Of a stretch of DNA of 64,000 nucleotides, positions 1 through 10,599 are shown piece by piece; the first letter of the stretch is position 1, and every line of letters starts with the position of its first letter. The translations under genes were made by a program, and so were the position numbers. Under the pieces are notes generated by a model that was not told the DNA's origin, searched no databases, and saw nothing but the letters and a program-made list of their open reading frames with translations. Source of the stretch: Polydactylus sextarius (taxonomy: Eukaryota > Chordata > Actinopteri > Polynemidae); the NCBI GenBank assembly GCA_016801845.1, contig CM028918.1:19817001-19881000 (forward strand), read 5' to 3'.

Positions 1-228
1 TCCAGTGTAGCATTACGCAGCATGTTATCATATTTATTTCTCGCAAACTTCACTTCAACCTAAAAGTGTAAAAGAAAATTTAAAAAAAACAAATGTTTGG
101 TCTATACAGCAGGGGGGAGGTTAACTGTAGGACTGATGTCAAGAAGATTGTTGAGTGATTTTGTGGTGTGTTATGTTATGTGTGTCTCGATGGTGTTTTG
201 TGTAGTACGTGTATATAAACCGGGGATG

Positions 229-376
229 GAAATTTAAAAGCTCTGCTTCATCCAGCCCCATTTCAAACCAGGTATTGTTTTCTGTATTGTTTGTTTGTTT
301 GCCTCTTCTTCTTCTTGGCTGTACTGTTTTGTGTTTGTTTCAATTGTGTGTCTGTTGTTTGTGAGTGTGTTATTCT
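229..376 (+). repeat. Dispersed repeat, copy 1 (inverted partner at 27.9 kb)
   Basis: About 145 bp that match, in reverse complement, the segment at 27860-28011. The shared landmarks are TTTAAAAGCTCTGCTTCAT, CCATTTCAAACCAGGTATTG, a run of CTT triplets and GCTGTACTGTT. Two diverged copies 27 kb apart indicate an interspersed element. The family was not recognised. It lies beyond the last PM20D2 exon seen, in what should be a PM20D2 intron. Confidence 0.7.
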
Positions 377-536
377 TGTGTTTTTTTTTTTGTTTTTTTT
401 TTGATCAGATGCTCAGTAACAACAATAGCATCTTCTTGTGTATTAGATTAATGTATAGTGGGTGTATCAGAATGACAACATGGATGTCACCATCACTTCC
501 TGTCCCTAAGATAATGACTTCAAGGCGTCTTCTTAC

Positions 537-691
537 CTCACAGCCAGTGGCCACAGCAGCTGATCTGAAACACCTCTCAGCTTTTTCTTCCAGGACAGGA
601 AGCTCAAAGCGTGAGGGGGTTCTCAGGTAGTACTCTAGCTCAGTGTAGGCAGGAATAATGTTTGGTTTCACGCCTCCATGCTTTATGATAC
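537..691 (-). CDS. pm20d2: PM20D2 internal exon (lid/dimerisation domain, C-terminal part)
   Basis: The 155-bp exon begins after TTGTGCAG and ends GAG|GTAAGA on the minus strand. Its first two bases complete the Gly codon left open by the preceding exon, and the remaining 51 codons end in phase 0. The peptide contains IIKHGGVKPNIIPAYTELEY and YLRTPSRFELPVLEEKAE, then CFRSAAVATGCE, closely resembling vertebrate PM20D2 from the lid domain back towards the catalytic domain. PM20D2 is an M20-family metallopeptidase that, in mammals, hydrolyses beta-alanyl-lysine and related side products of carnosine synthesis. The next exon should begin with residues leading to the GGAHDYYNV-type segment and is not in the window, so the gene is truncated by the left edge. 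Confidence 0.93.
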
Positions 692-780
692 CTGCACAAC
701 GCAACAGGCCTGAATTATAGAACTCACTGAGCTTCTGGGTGCAATATGACTAAATAGAGAGAAGAGCATCAGCTGTTTAC

Positions 781-923
781 CATGGACTCTCCAGTCAGGC
801 TTCATCTGCTGTCTGAGCACAGACAGGTTGTTGTAGCACAGAACCGCTGCATCTAGTGCATTAATTCCCTCCCAGGGGTAGGCTGAGGCATGGGAGGCCT
901 TACCATGGTACTTTATAGTTACA
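781..923 (-). CDS. pm20d2: PM20D2 internal exon (start of lid domain)
   Basis: A 143-bp minus-strand exon with acceptor TTTTCCAG and donor CATG|GTAAAC. The first base completes the Asp codon begun in the upstream exon, and the final base opens the Gly codon completed downstream, so phases fit on both sides. The peptide includes VTIKYHGKASHASAYPWEG, then INALDAAVLCYNNLSVLRQQ and MKPDWRVHG, the highly conserved stretch that starts the lid/dimerisation domain of PM20D2. It is separated from the next exon by a short intron of 89 bp. No frameshift or stop is seen, so this looks like a functional gene. Confidence 0.94.
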
Positions 924-1057
924 CTGGAAAACACAAGCAGATTTCAGTCTGACTCACTAACAGCACAACAGAAAAATACATTCAAGTACATATTTTACAT
1001 AGAAATGAAGACTAGAAGACATTCATATAATGTAATGTGGAGTGTAATTAAGCTCAC

Positions 1058-1199
1058 TCATGCTCAGCCACACAAGGCAGGTAGGTGGCATCCTCTTTTG
1101 ATGGGTGAGCCATAAACACCACATCCAGACCATCAAAAGCTCCCTCCCTTAACATGTCGATTTTACCTCCACCATCTTCTTCAGCCGGAGTCCCCATAA
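1058..1199 (-). CDS. pm20d2: PM20D2 internal exon with the EE active-site motif
   Basis: A 142-bp minus-strand exon from acceptor CATTTCAAG to donor CATGA|GTGAGC. It encodes MGTPAEEDGGGKIDMLREGA followed by FDGLDVVFMAHPSKEDATYL and PCVAEHD. The paired glutamates in TPAEEDGGG match the M20-family position of the catalytic Glu and a metal ligand. The exon follows the order known for PM20D2, and its 2-base overhang joins correctly to the exon at 781-923. The N-terminal part of the protein, including the GHACGH-type metal-binding motif, should lie at higher coordinates. I could not find it in the neighbouring few kilobases. Confidence 0.93.
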
Positions 1200-1439
1200 C
1201 TTGAAATGGTGAACAAAAACAGAATGTCATGACATTTGCTCAGATTCTTGATGTATTTGTTTATGGAATGATTTGTTTTGCTCAAACCCAGTTGTCCAGT
1301 GACACTTGACCACTCCTGTTGACTACAATCTCAGATTGAATATTTCAACTCATGAGAGTCGTGGAGCATGGCAGAGAGGTAGTCAATATGCATGACCAGT
1401 ACACAGACACTCCTTATGGTCTGATCAATAAAAGGGCAC

Positions 1440-1970
1440 ACCAAAATGTGGACTTTTGTCACTTGTCGTTATGCCACAGATGTCACAAATCATGAGGGAG
1501 CGTGGCACTGGCAGACCAATTGTCGTGCCCTTTGTTGAACTCCATCATCTGACCTTCCAACAAGATAATGCCTGCCTGCACATTGCCAGGATATGCAGGG
1601 ACTTCCTTGAACAGGAGATAATTTCTGTTCAACTGGCCGCCGTATTCACCAGACATGTTACCTATCGAACACCTTTGGGATGTACTAGATAGACGTGTCC
1701 ACCAGTGGGTTCCAGTTTCCCAGAACGACCACCAACTTCAAGTGGCTCTGCAGGAGGAATGGGACATCATCTCCCAGGCCATGATCGACAACCTGGTGAT
1801 GTCCATGCGTCACCGGTGTATTGCTCTGCGTGAGGCTAATGGTGGACACACGCATTACTGAAGTTTGTGAATTTGGACCATCGACCCCCATTGTGTTCTT
1901 CCTGCCATTGTTTTGAAATTGGACTTTTGTTTTGAAATTGATGCTAACACTCTCAAATTAAAGCCACTTT
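1440..1970 (+). mobile_element. Tc1/mariner transposase remnant, internally deleted and frameshifted
   Basis: After an AT-rich leader the sequence resembles the start of a Tc1-like transposase (ATGCCACAGATGTCACAA) and then jumps to the C-terminal catalytic region. That region carries FQQDNACLHIARICRDF (second catalytic Asp) and, one frame over from about 1640, SPDMLPIEHLWDV (catalytic Glu). It then runs through RRVHQWVPVSQNDHQLQVAL to MRHRCIALREANGGHTHY and a stop near 1860. The missing N-terminal DNA-binding region and the one-base shift between the catalytic residues make it non-functional. It sits directly upstream of a PM20D2 exon, presumably in an intron. Trailing AT-rich sequence to about 1970 may be its 3-prime flank. 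Confidence 0.88.
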
Positions 1971-1979
1971 ATTGATAGA

Positions 1980-3610
1980 GTTGTACTGTTATTTTTGGAT
2001 AGTTAGTGGACGTTTTAAGTGTAAATAAAATAATGATTAAACACTTTTAGACAATATGTTGAAGTTGTCAACATATCATGGTTTTAATGAAAATAACTGG
2101 TTTGTAAAAATTTCAGCATCATGGTTCCAATAGTAAAAGAAAAATGTGATCATACAACAAAAACAACAAAACAACGATGTTGATGTTCACATCTTGTTAT
2201 ACGTTCACTAGAGTGCTGCTTCCTTATAATATCATGGTGTTGATAAACCTGATCTAACTCCTTTAACTCTCTGTTAATAATTATTTATTTCTCTGAACCA
2301 CTGAGTGATAGTGGTGACAATAAGGTTAATCAAGCTGTGAATCACAGTGAGATGAACAATGACCTTGTTTGGTGAATTACTGTATAAATATGCTGTTGTT
2401 CACCTCCAATGTGGACGGAATCTGTGGAACTAATAATAAACAATCAGAGTTTCCTTATTTCATTCAGATTTCCACGACAACACCTCTAATTACATTTGAA
2501 TCCACAGACAAGTACTTTTACTGACAATCACCTCTGAGGCAGTTTGAAGCCAGTGTTCCCAGTCACCAGCAGGCGGCGATACATACCCACTGCTCAATAC
2601 ATGTACTCAGTACTTCACCTCACAGCATGATCATTTTTAGAAACAACTCCTTTATTAATTCCTAATCTGCACCAGCTGTTGTTCAAACAACTAGTGCAGA
2701 TTAGTGTTTAACATCCTTTCAAATACACTTCTTCAAACATTTTGAATTACATTGGTTGTGTTGTTGTTATCACCGTTGAATTACTGCATTTGTTAGTTTA
2801 AAACGAAATGTAAACATGATTAATTATCTAAAGGTTGGTGTCTGATCTGAATTTAATACAGTAGGATAAAATAAAAAGAATTAACTTGCAGTCAGCTTGC
2901 AGGTTTTTAAGCTCATGAATTCTAAACACAATCAATATGATTTAAAATAAGCTTTATCCTTGTGTGAATGTAAATGGATTGGATATTCTGCCACAAGTGG
3001 AATTAATGTAGGAAATGAATAACGTTACTGGAAATCCTCTTCTTGTCCTATGTTTTTTTTTTTTTTTCTTCTTCTTCTTCTTTTTTCCTTTGTCAAATGA
3101 CACATGGACTGAGCTGTTTCTGAGCATGATTTTTATTCCTTTTAAAGAAGGTGCATAATCATACAGCATCTGGAGAGAACGGATGAAAGAGAGTTCAGTA
3201 GTGTTTGCTGTTTGTCTTCTCCACATGTTATCTCCTCGTGTTTGTGAATAATTGCTTGTTTTCTATCAAACTGCACTGGGAAAACAGGCAGGTATCAAGG
3301 TCAGAGCCAGGGGTGAAAAAGGTTCAATATGAACGACTTGAAGCAAAATACAAGACACAAGACAAACAAGACAATAAGATATTATTGACAATAAGACATA
3401 TTGTATAAGTATTCAAAATTAAAATTTTCAATTATGCCTTTTGATCATATGTTGATCACAAAGATTTTACATTAGCAGACATAAAACATTAGACTTAGAA
3501 ATTCAAGTTTTTCAACCTACAAACTCATCACGTTTGTGATGAGTATTAGCTGTTTTTGCAGAACAAAGACAATTCTAAGGTGTAGAAGAAGCTGGGAGGT
3601 TAAAAGAGTA
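1980..3610. other. Non-coding stretch, no gene seen
   Basis: AT-rich DNA without a recognisable exon or element. It contains an imperfect hairpin at 2662-2704 (11-bp outer arms CTAATCTGCAC/GTGCAGATTAG plus a GTTGTT/AACAAC inner stem), a T-rich/CTT tract near 3052-3090 and a small ACTCATCAC/GTGATGAGT hairpin near 3525-3545. Confidence 0.6.
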
Positions 3611-3620
3611 AATGAGCTGT

Positions 3621-3678
3621 TTACACAGTGGTAGTTTCATCATTATCATCATCAGTGTCAGAACGAAACAAGTCAGGG

Positions 3679-3723
<45 letters not shown>

Positions 3724-4181
3724 CTTGAGGTCAATATTTGTTAGACTGCAGCGTGACCATCTGTGAAGCAACAAGCTCACTGATCAGTGTCTGTACACAT
3801 GGATGATACAGGCAAGAGCACTGACACAATAATAACAACAATCCATCTATCTACGTAGCTGTTAGCATAAGCTACTAATGTTCCATGTGGACAAAACCCT
3901 CTATTACAGTCGTCACCCTTGTTCTTTGAGCATTGCACCATGGAGGGCGTAAGATTCTGAACAGCTTGGTGTATTGTGTCTCCATCAACATCATTTTCAG
4001 GCTGCAATGTGCAACAGGAAGTGTCAGCTATGAGTCAGACTCCACACTGGGATGCAGTTAACGGATCTAACACTATTCTATCGTTCACAGCCATGAGCTG
4101 CAGATGTTTCAATTCATGTTTAATTGGACAAGTCGTTGTCAGGGAACTATTCACTAAACTCAGTAGGTGATCATCTGCCAT
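3621..4181 (-). pseudogene. Possible decayed ORF or exon remnants with Asp-rich C-terminus; unidentified
   Basis: Reading the minus strand from an ATG at 4181 in a favourable context (AAAAAATGGC) gives 187 codons in one frame down to TAA at 3623. Only three internal stops occur: TGA at 4037-4035, TGA at 3779-3777 and TAA near 3743. The first block reads MADDHLLSLVNSSLTTTCPI and continues for 48 codons. The second, of 86 codons, contains QCSKNKGDDCNRGFCPHG, which is Cys-rich. The last ends in about 15 Asp codons and then PDLFRSDTDDDNDETTTV. An acceptor-like CACATTGCAG precedes the second block and a CTAAC branch-like site precedes the last, so these could alternatively be exons. The protein is not recognised. 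Chance preservation of an open frame cannot be excluded. Confidence 0.3.
3681..3722. repeat. (ATC)14 trinucleotide microsatellite
   Basis: Fourteen uninterrupted ATC units, preceded by further scattered ATC triplets from 3639. On the minus strand it is in frame as poly-Asp within the possible decayed ORF described at 3621-4181. Confidence 0.97.
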
Positions 4182-4534
4182 TTTTTGATGCAAAGTGGAA
4201 GTTTTCCAACATCAGTCCATGGGAGCAGAGCTAGGGCTTTTGACCTGGAGTACAAAGTTTAAAGTCATCCAGGTCTGGGTCACTGCCCCGGATGGAATCA
4301 TGTGGTTTGATAGTAGTTGACCTCTTTGTTTGTAATATGAAGTGTGAATTGCTTATACAATATATGTGCTGTCTTGTAAATTAACTGCAGTGCATATCCT
4401 TCTCCAATGAAGAGGGAGGGAGCTCTAACCCAGCCATGGAGGATCAGAAATCACTCGAGTTCCAATTACCTTTAGGGCATAAGAAGAGCACTGAGACCAC
4501 CCCTCACCCCCAACTCCCACACACCTTCTATAGG

Positions 4535-4680
4535 TCATCATCAGTCTATTACACAGCCACATGTAGACAACTACACCCACACACTCCTCACATTGACACC
4601 TACAGGCAATTAGGAGAAATCAATGAACCTAACCTTCATGTCTTTGGACTATAGGAGGAAACTAAAGAAAACCCACTCAG
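4535..4680 (+). repeat. Degraded teleost dispersed repeat (CACACCTA-GGGCAAT family)
   Basis: Shows the diagnostic order of this common fish repeat: CACACTCCTCACATTGACAC, CCTACAGGCAATTAGGAGAA, then CATGTCTTTGGACTATAGGA followed by GAAACCCACT-like sequence. Other copies in the window are at 36535-36760 and 55082-55385, and in the opposite orientation near 36375 and 49480. Confidence 0.7.
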
Positions 4681-5330
4681 ATATAATATCTTATTATCAT
4701 TATAATTACTATTATCACCCACTGCTGTTTAAACTGCTGTTTTATTACTACTTACACTTACACACTGATAGAGCTTGAATGTTAAAGCTATTCCAGCTTT
4801 CATCTAATATCAGGTGTAGATTACCATTCTGCTCCAAGCAACTCCATGTTTCACCTCAGGCAAGTGTACATTACCTCATCCAAAATGAGTAAAGCCTGAC
4901 AAGTCAGCAGCCAGTCACAATGTTGTAAACGTGTCACTGCTCATTTAGCTGGTATTTGAAAAGGGACACTTTGACATTTGGAAATTTAGTTCAGTGCGTT
5001 TCATCAGCACGCAAAGCACATTTGGCTAAAAATAGTTTTAGGTGTTGTCCTTTGACTTTTCAAAAATGTCTCATTAGCATCGATGCCAAGGAGTTTCAGG
5101 AGTCCATCTGAAGGATGGAAGTTGTGCTAACGTGCATTTTCAGAAACATTATAGAATAATTTCTAGTTCAATCAATCTCAACCACAATACTGAAGGCTGG
5201 TGATAACAGCCTTAACTCTCTGATATTTTGACATTTTGGCCATTGGTACTGTGAGCAGCATTGACTCACATACATTCATATACTGCTTATATGCAGAGCA
5301 ATGTTGAATGATACTGAATAAATAGATATA

Positions 5331-5529
5331 CATTCACAAGAAAAAGTATGTGAATCCTTTGGAATTTCATGGGTTTTTATTAATGACAAATTTGTCACAT
5401 AATGTGATATGATCTTCATCTAAGTCAAGGGGTATTTCAAGTCAAGGGTAGTCAGTTTTCTGACAAATTTATTCAGAAAACTTTTGAAATTCCAAAGGGT
5501 TCACATACTTTTTCTCCCCACTGTCAATG
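5331..5529. mobile_element. Tc1/mariner-type MITE with long terminal inverted repeats
   Basis: The left end carries AAAAAGTATGTGAATCCTTT then GGAATTTCA. The right end, inverted, carries AAAAAGTATGTGAACCCTTT then GGAATTTCAA. These are about 30-bp terminal inverted repeats with very few mismatches around roughly 120 bp of internal DNA that has no transposase. The AAAAGTATGTGAACCCTTGG-like terminus is familiar from teleost Tc1/mariner elements, so this is an internally deleted derivative. A TA lies next to the left end, as expected for Tc1/mariner targets, but exact ends are not certain. Confidence 0.88.
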
Positions 5530-5806
5530 CATTATGCAAACTTTAGTTTTTTCATGCGTTGTCTCCTGCTGCATAATAAATAAGAAAGTAAGAAACAGGT
5601 AAAGCAACAATAAACATGTTTTACAGATATTATATAACTGCAGTCACGGTGGAATCTCCACCACTAGATCACATCAGTGTTTTTAGACCTTTTATCTGCT
5701 CTCCACTAACGACAGAGAAGAGCTGGCCCAGGTTTCTTCTGCAGTGACAGATGGTGTGGCGATTGTGATGTGTGCTCAGCAACATGGCTCTTCTCCCAGT
5801 CTGCAG

Positions 5807-5832
5807 ACACACACACACACACACACACACAC
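5807..5832. repeat. (AC)n microsatellite
   Basis: An uninterrupted AC dinucleotide run of about 13 units. Confidence 0.97.
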
Positions 5833-6669
5833 CACTCATCCTCCCTGGTTTAGGGTCAAGTGCACTGCAGATCAGGACAGGAGATAATAAACACCAATAT
5901 TTCATCCATTTATTGATTTTTTTTTCCACATTTAGCTCAAGTACATGTGGGTGGGGGTTTGGGAGTGAAGGGTATGGAGCAAACTTAATTGGTCAACTCC
6001 ATGATCCTGAGCCTGTCTGAGTTAAATAGGAGGTGACCCGGATGTGAAAGGTCCGTGATGCTGTTTGCTTATTTTGATGACCAGTGGACGTGGCTCCAGC
6101 TGCTCATAATCCACTGAGCTGTCTTCACTATCCTCTGCAGGTTTCTCCTCTCCTGTGTAGTGTGGCTGGAGTTCATCACAATAGTTTCAGTTGCACATCT
6201 GTAGAAACAGCAGCAGACATCTGTAAACAGCATCAAAGCATCTGCTGGATGATTTCTGTGTGTGTGTGTTTCAGAATGAGTCACGTGTCCGTGGTTGATC
6301 ATGGTGTCTGCACCCACACAGCGCCACTAAAGTCAGTGTTTCTTATTCCAGAGCTTTTTTTTTTTTTCAACTCAATGATTGTCACCTTCAGTGATAAGTC
6401 CCACATCTGTGGTGCCATCTACAAATTTATTATGAAGACTTTGCCTTGTCATGCTATGAATGACACACTTTATAGTGGTGAGAAACAGTAACTGTTAGAA
6501 CAACAGTACAGAAAAGTTGAGGAGGTGTGATGTCACCATCAATATAGTACATTAGGATTAGTCAGAAAAGTTTTTTATAAACCATCGACACTAAACGGTG
6601 ACTTCATGTTAGTGAATTTGGCTCAACCATAAGTTGCGTTTCATTTTATTCGTAGTTTTCTGTTTTCTT

Positions 6670-7085
6670 CTTGGCAAGAATCTCCAGAGATTCTACAGAA
6701 TCTACATCCAGAACAGTACTACAAAGATCCTGATGAGAGTGAGAGAGTTTTCCATTTCTCTTAGGAGTAAACACAATGTCCAGCTCCTCACCCACCAGTA
6801 CTCACTCCACCAACCCCATCAAGAGTTTACCACACTACATATGAAAACTGCCTCCTGCCCCACTAGGACGTAGCTCAGCACCATGGGTGATCGGACATTT
6901 TGCTTTGCTGCCCCTTGTCTGTGGAACGTCCTCCCTTTTACTATTCTAACTTATAGATATTGATGATCTATATGATACATGATCTCTATGATGTTTTGAT
7001 AATGTTTTCCATGTTTTTATGTACCTTTTTATTTTGCCTTTTTAATTTACTATCTGTCCAGATCTATCTCAAATGTAAAGTATGT
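6670..7085 (+). mobile_element. L2/CR1-like LINE reverse-transcriptase C-terminal fragment
   Basis: Translation gives NLQRFYRIYIQNSTTKILMR, comparable to the LQRVQN-AAR-LTR segment that follows the reverse-transcriptase core in fish L2/CR1 LINEs. After a shift and a stop comes STMGDRTFCFAAPCLWNVLP near 6880-6940, matching the usual GDRAF-AAP-LWN-LP motif. Poorly coding AT-rich sequence resembling a LINE tail follows to about 7085. Several stops and frame changes show it is dead. Confidence 0.8.
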
Positions 7086-7104
7086 TGCAAGTCCTGTTAA
7101 GTCC

Positions 7105-7365
7105 TGTTTGTGGGCTTAAGCTCAGCCTTCAACACCACCATGTTCCCAGCTCTGCTGCAGGAGCGTGTCTGACAGTGCCATCCTGTATGACAGGAGGCAG
7201 CATGTAATGCTGGAGAAACATGTCTGTGACTCCAGACCCACCTGCTCTAGATCTCCTAAAGGCTGCCCTTCCTCCTGTATACTAACAGCTGCAACCACAG
7301 CCCATCAGTCTGTCAAGCTCCTGAGGTTTGTAGACAACAGTAGATTGACTGTCTGGTGACCTGGT
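7105..7365 (+). mobile_element. LINE reverse-transcriptase core fragment with broken active site
   Basis: The frame reads LSSAFNTTMFPALLQERVSD, then YDRRQHVMLEKHVCDSRPTC, and near 7300-7345 HQSVKLLRFVDNSRLT. This is the order of fish non-LTR reverse transcriptases (D-SSAFNT, DRRQ-V, SVKLLKFADDT). The catalytic FADD motif is FVDN here, so the metal-binding pair is lost, and parts in between are deleted. It abuts the LINE fragment at 6670-7085 but lies in the reverse protein order, so it is a separate or rearranged piece. Confidence 0.8.
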
Positions 7366-8615
7366 GCAGGTGGGATAATTTGGAGCTCAATAGCCAGTGG
7401 ATATTATAGTTAGACCCCAATGCACATACCCTGCCTTTGCAAAAACATACTGTTGAGTGTACATAATGTTAATATTCTTGCTGTAAATTGCTCATCACAA
7501 ATAAATTGCCTTTGTAAAATACAGTACTTACTTTATTTTTTTCCTGCTAGACTATCCTGGTGTATACGCTGCTGTTACCATTTATACCAGTTGAGACCCC
7601 AACACCTCGGTAAATGTTTCATATGTTGTAAAATGACTTTGATCTTTGATCTTCATAATATTAGTATGTGTGCACGTGAGTTCATATGTACAGTGTTGAT
7701 TAAAGGTGGTAATCGTTATAACACTGGGACTTTATCAATTCTTTTTTCATGACTGTGGGATTAAAATAAAATGCTGAATTGTGAGGCTTTATATAATCCA
7801 AAGCCAGTGTCTTTCATGGGATTATTCCATTCCATCCTGGCCTGCAAGAGGGATTAACACAGGGAAGACTGACAAGGTCAAACAAAGGATTGGAGCCTAC
7901 AAGGAGAACACAGTGTAGAACCTCACCTTGGAGCTCAGCACAGCTTCTGTCACTGCAGATGACTGACAGCATTTGACTTGGCCCGAAGTCTGAAGTTCAG
8001 AGTGAAAGTTTTCCCTTAAATGACATCAGTCCTGTTTATTTTGTCTGTTTACCACTGTCATCACTCCTCAGGAAACATAAAATGGCAGACTGCTGCACGA
8101 CGGTAAAAGAACAGTAATATCACATTCATTAAACTCTCATTATTTATTTAAAATGTCAACTCTTTCAGAGCCCAGAATATGCTGATGTAAGGCAGTTGGT
8201 TCCTTCAGCTCCTCAACTGAGATGAAAACATTCATCCATCATCCATCCATTAGTCCATTATCAAACATGTTGAGATCACAGTGGCAGCAGGTCAGCGCAG
8301 TAGCTCTGGTGTCCCTCTCCCCAGTGATGTTTCCAGCTCCAGCTCTTATTATGTGTATATCTCTACAGTCCACTGATTCCTCCCAGCTGGACATACCTAA
8401 CAGGAAGTTTCCAGGAGGTGAAGGAGCAGGTCCTCCTCAGAATGTCCAAACTTCACCACATCCTCTATAGCTGAGTCCAGCTTATCAAACAAGAGTGGCT
8501 CACAACCTTACATGGATTGTACACCACCTCACTGCCTACCCACAGTATGTAAAGTAAATATGCTTCATATGTGCAGCTGTAATACTCTACAACCAGCACT
8601 CTTCCACAGTGCACA

Positions 8616-8675
8616 TACACACACACACACACCAAACTGTAAATTGTCATAAATACATATTTTTAAATATATGAA

Positions 8676-8748
<73 letters not shown>

Positions 8749-8777
8749 ATATATATGTATATATATACATACATACA
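8616..8777. repeat. Compound (AC)n, (AT)n, (GT)n microsatellite
   Basis: A short AC run at about 8616-8634 is followed from 8665 by AT-rich sequence, a long (AT)n, two (GT)n blocks and mixed ATAC/ATGT units up to 8777. Lengths of such runs are typically polymorphic. Confidence 0.95.
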
Positions 8778-8864
8778 TGGTTATTTTCACTAATTTAATT
8801 TAATCTAAATGCAGTTTAAGATGACTATTCTATTGTATTTAATATTTTAATGTGTTTTTTGTGT

Positions 8865-8940
8865 CTCTGATCTTTGTGCTGCTGCAACAGTGAAATATCC
8901 TCTCTCTGGGATGTATTAAAGGAATTTGAATCTGAATGAC
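8865..8940 (+). mobile_element. LINE 3-prime-tail-like sequence
   Basis: GGGATGTATTAAAGGAATTT followed by GAATCTGAATG resembles the short 3-prime tail of fish CR1/Rex-type LINEs (GGGA-TAATAAAGGAATTCTGATTCTGA). No coding part is attached. Confidence 0.4.
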
Positions 8941-9429
8941 CTCAAAAGATATTACATGCACAACTTCTTTATTACATTTTTTGCCTCTGAACTGGTCATA
9001 ATTCATCTTGAAGCTAGCTGCTTTGGTTCAAAGCTTAAAACTGTTGGCAAAGTAATTTTCTGAAAATAAATGGGACATTTACTTCTAGAATCTGGGCCAG
9101 TCGCTTTTCAGCCCTGTATTCCTGCACTTCCACAGAGAGCTGGTCACCTCAGTATAATAACTCACCTGGACCTGGAGGGTTCAGCACATGTATCAGCTGA
9201 GTGCGCTCGTGACTCACTGTTCTATAGGGACATAACATCAGGTAGCATGGCCATAGGGCTTGGATAATGGCCCACTTCAGCCCTACAACAACAACTTTAT
9301 GTTTGTTTCCCAGCTGACTTTCATGCTGTGACTCTGGTTGTTAGAGCCTGGGTGGGGCCTGGGGACAGTACACACTGTTACTACACACTGTTAAGGGCTT
9401 TATGTCCCAAACAGATCAGGTGAAGCTGA

Positions 9430-10130
9430 TTCATGCTTTCATCTCCAGTTGACTGGACTACTGTAATGGTCTTTTGACTGGACTCCCTCAAAAAAGTATC
9501 AAACAGCTGCAGCTCATCAGAACAATGCAGCTCGAGTTTTGACCAGAACAAAGAGATCAGAGCGCATCACCCCAGTTCTTAAGTCTTTACACTGGTTCCC
9601 AGTCAGCTATAGAATAGATTTTAAAGTTCTGCTGCTAGTTTAAAAATCACTGAATGGTTTAGGTCTACAATACATAAATGACATGTTAGTAGAGTATAGA
9701 CCCAGTGGGGCTCTGAGATCTACTGGCTCAGGTCAGATAGTGGAGCACAGAGTTCAAACCAGACACAGTGAAGCAGCATTTAGCAGTTATGCTGCACACA
9801 ACTGGAACAAACTACCAGCAGAAATGAAATCAGCCCCAACTGTAAACACTTTTAAACCCAGGTTAAAAACATTTCTTTTTTCATGTGCTTATGGCTGAGC
9901 TCTTTTAAAGATTTTTTTATATATCATAATCCTGAGTTTTAATCTGCTGTTTTAATGATTTTAAATGACATCCTTATGCTTTATTAATTACTGTTTTAAT
10001 TTCTAATATTTTTAATTAAATTTTCTTTCCTCTCTTCCATTTTTTTCTTAATTTCCAATGTTTTTCCTTGCCTCTGTAAAGCACGATGAATTGCCTTACA
10101 AATTGTGCTATACAAATAAACTTGTCTTGC
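9430..10130 (+). mobile_element. L2-type LINE 3-prime end (RT C-terminus plus tail)
   Basis: The coding part begins near 9448 with LDYCNGLLTGLPQKSIKQLQ. After small frameshifts come PVLKSLHWFPVSYRIDFKVL and SLNGLGLQYINDMLVEYRPS. A clean frame at 9683-9898 then ends HSEAAFSSYAAHNWNKLPAE, MKSAPTVNTF and KPRLKTFLFSCAYG. A 3-prime UTR follows with the conserved terminus TGTAAAGCACGATGAATTGC and TGTGCTATACAAATAAACTT. This is a 5-prime-truncated copy in which the last 71 codons are still open, so it is fairly young compared with the other LINE pieces here. Confidence 0.92.
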
Positions 10131-10148
10131 CTCTCCCACCTTCCACAG

Positions 10149-10278
10149 GACTGAAATGTTGAGAGCTTTGCTCTTTCCTCGCTCCCCTCAGCTCATTAAT
10201 ACTGATGGACTTTCAATCGGAGAGCTAATTGCTTCTCTGTGCTCAGAGAGCAGGAGCCATGTTGAACATCTGCAGTTG
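10149..10278 (+). other. Weak exon-like segment
   Basis: A good acceptor (CTCTCCCACCTTCCACAG) is followed by an open frame containing MLRALLFPRSPQLINTDGLS and IGELIASLCSESRSHVEHLQ, ending at a weak donor TTG|GTAAAC. No family is recognised. The pyrimidine tract lies right after a LINE end, so this may be chance. Confidence 0.12.
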
Positions 10279-10599
10279 GTAAACATTCATATCAGCTATC
10301 AGCAGAACATACAGCAGTTGTTCTCTGTCAAACATAATTCATTAGACAGGGAGCAGAAAGAAACCTGAGGCCTCAATTGAAAAACTAACAGCAGCAGTCG
10401 TACTGACTTTAACCCAGTTCAGGTGTCTGAATTTAGTTTAGATAACGGAGAGCTGCAAAAATTAGAAAAACTGAGACACACTGCTGCACTGAGGTAGGAC
10501 TTGTAACACTGAGATGTAGGCTTTTCTACTTATCAGTTTTCATTATGGTTACATGGTTGTTGCCATGGCGACACGTGAGCGGCAGCCAGTTTGACAGCA

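Noticed and set aside
2662..2704. Hairpin considered as a microRNA precursor
   Set aside because: Too short, with an asymmetric internal loop and a 2-base terminal loop; no similarity to a known miRNA.
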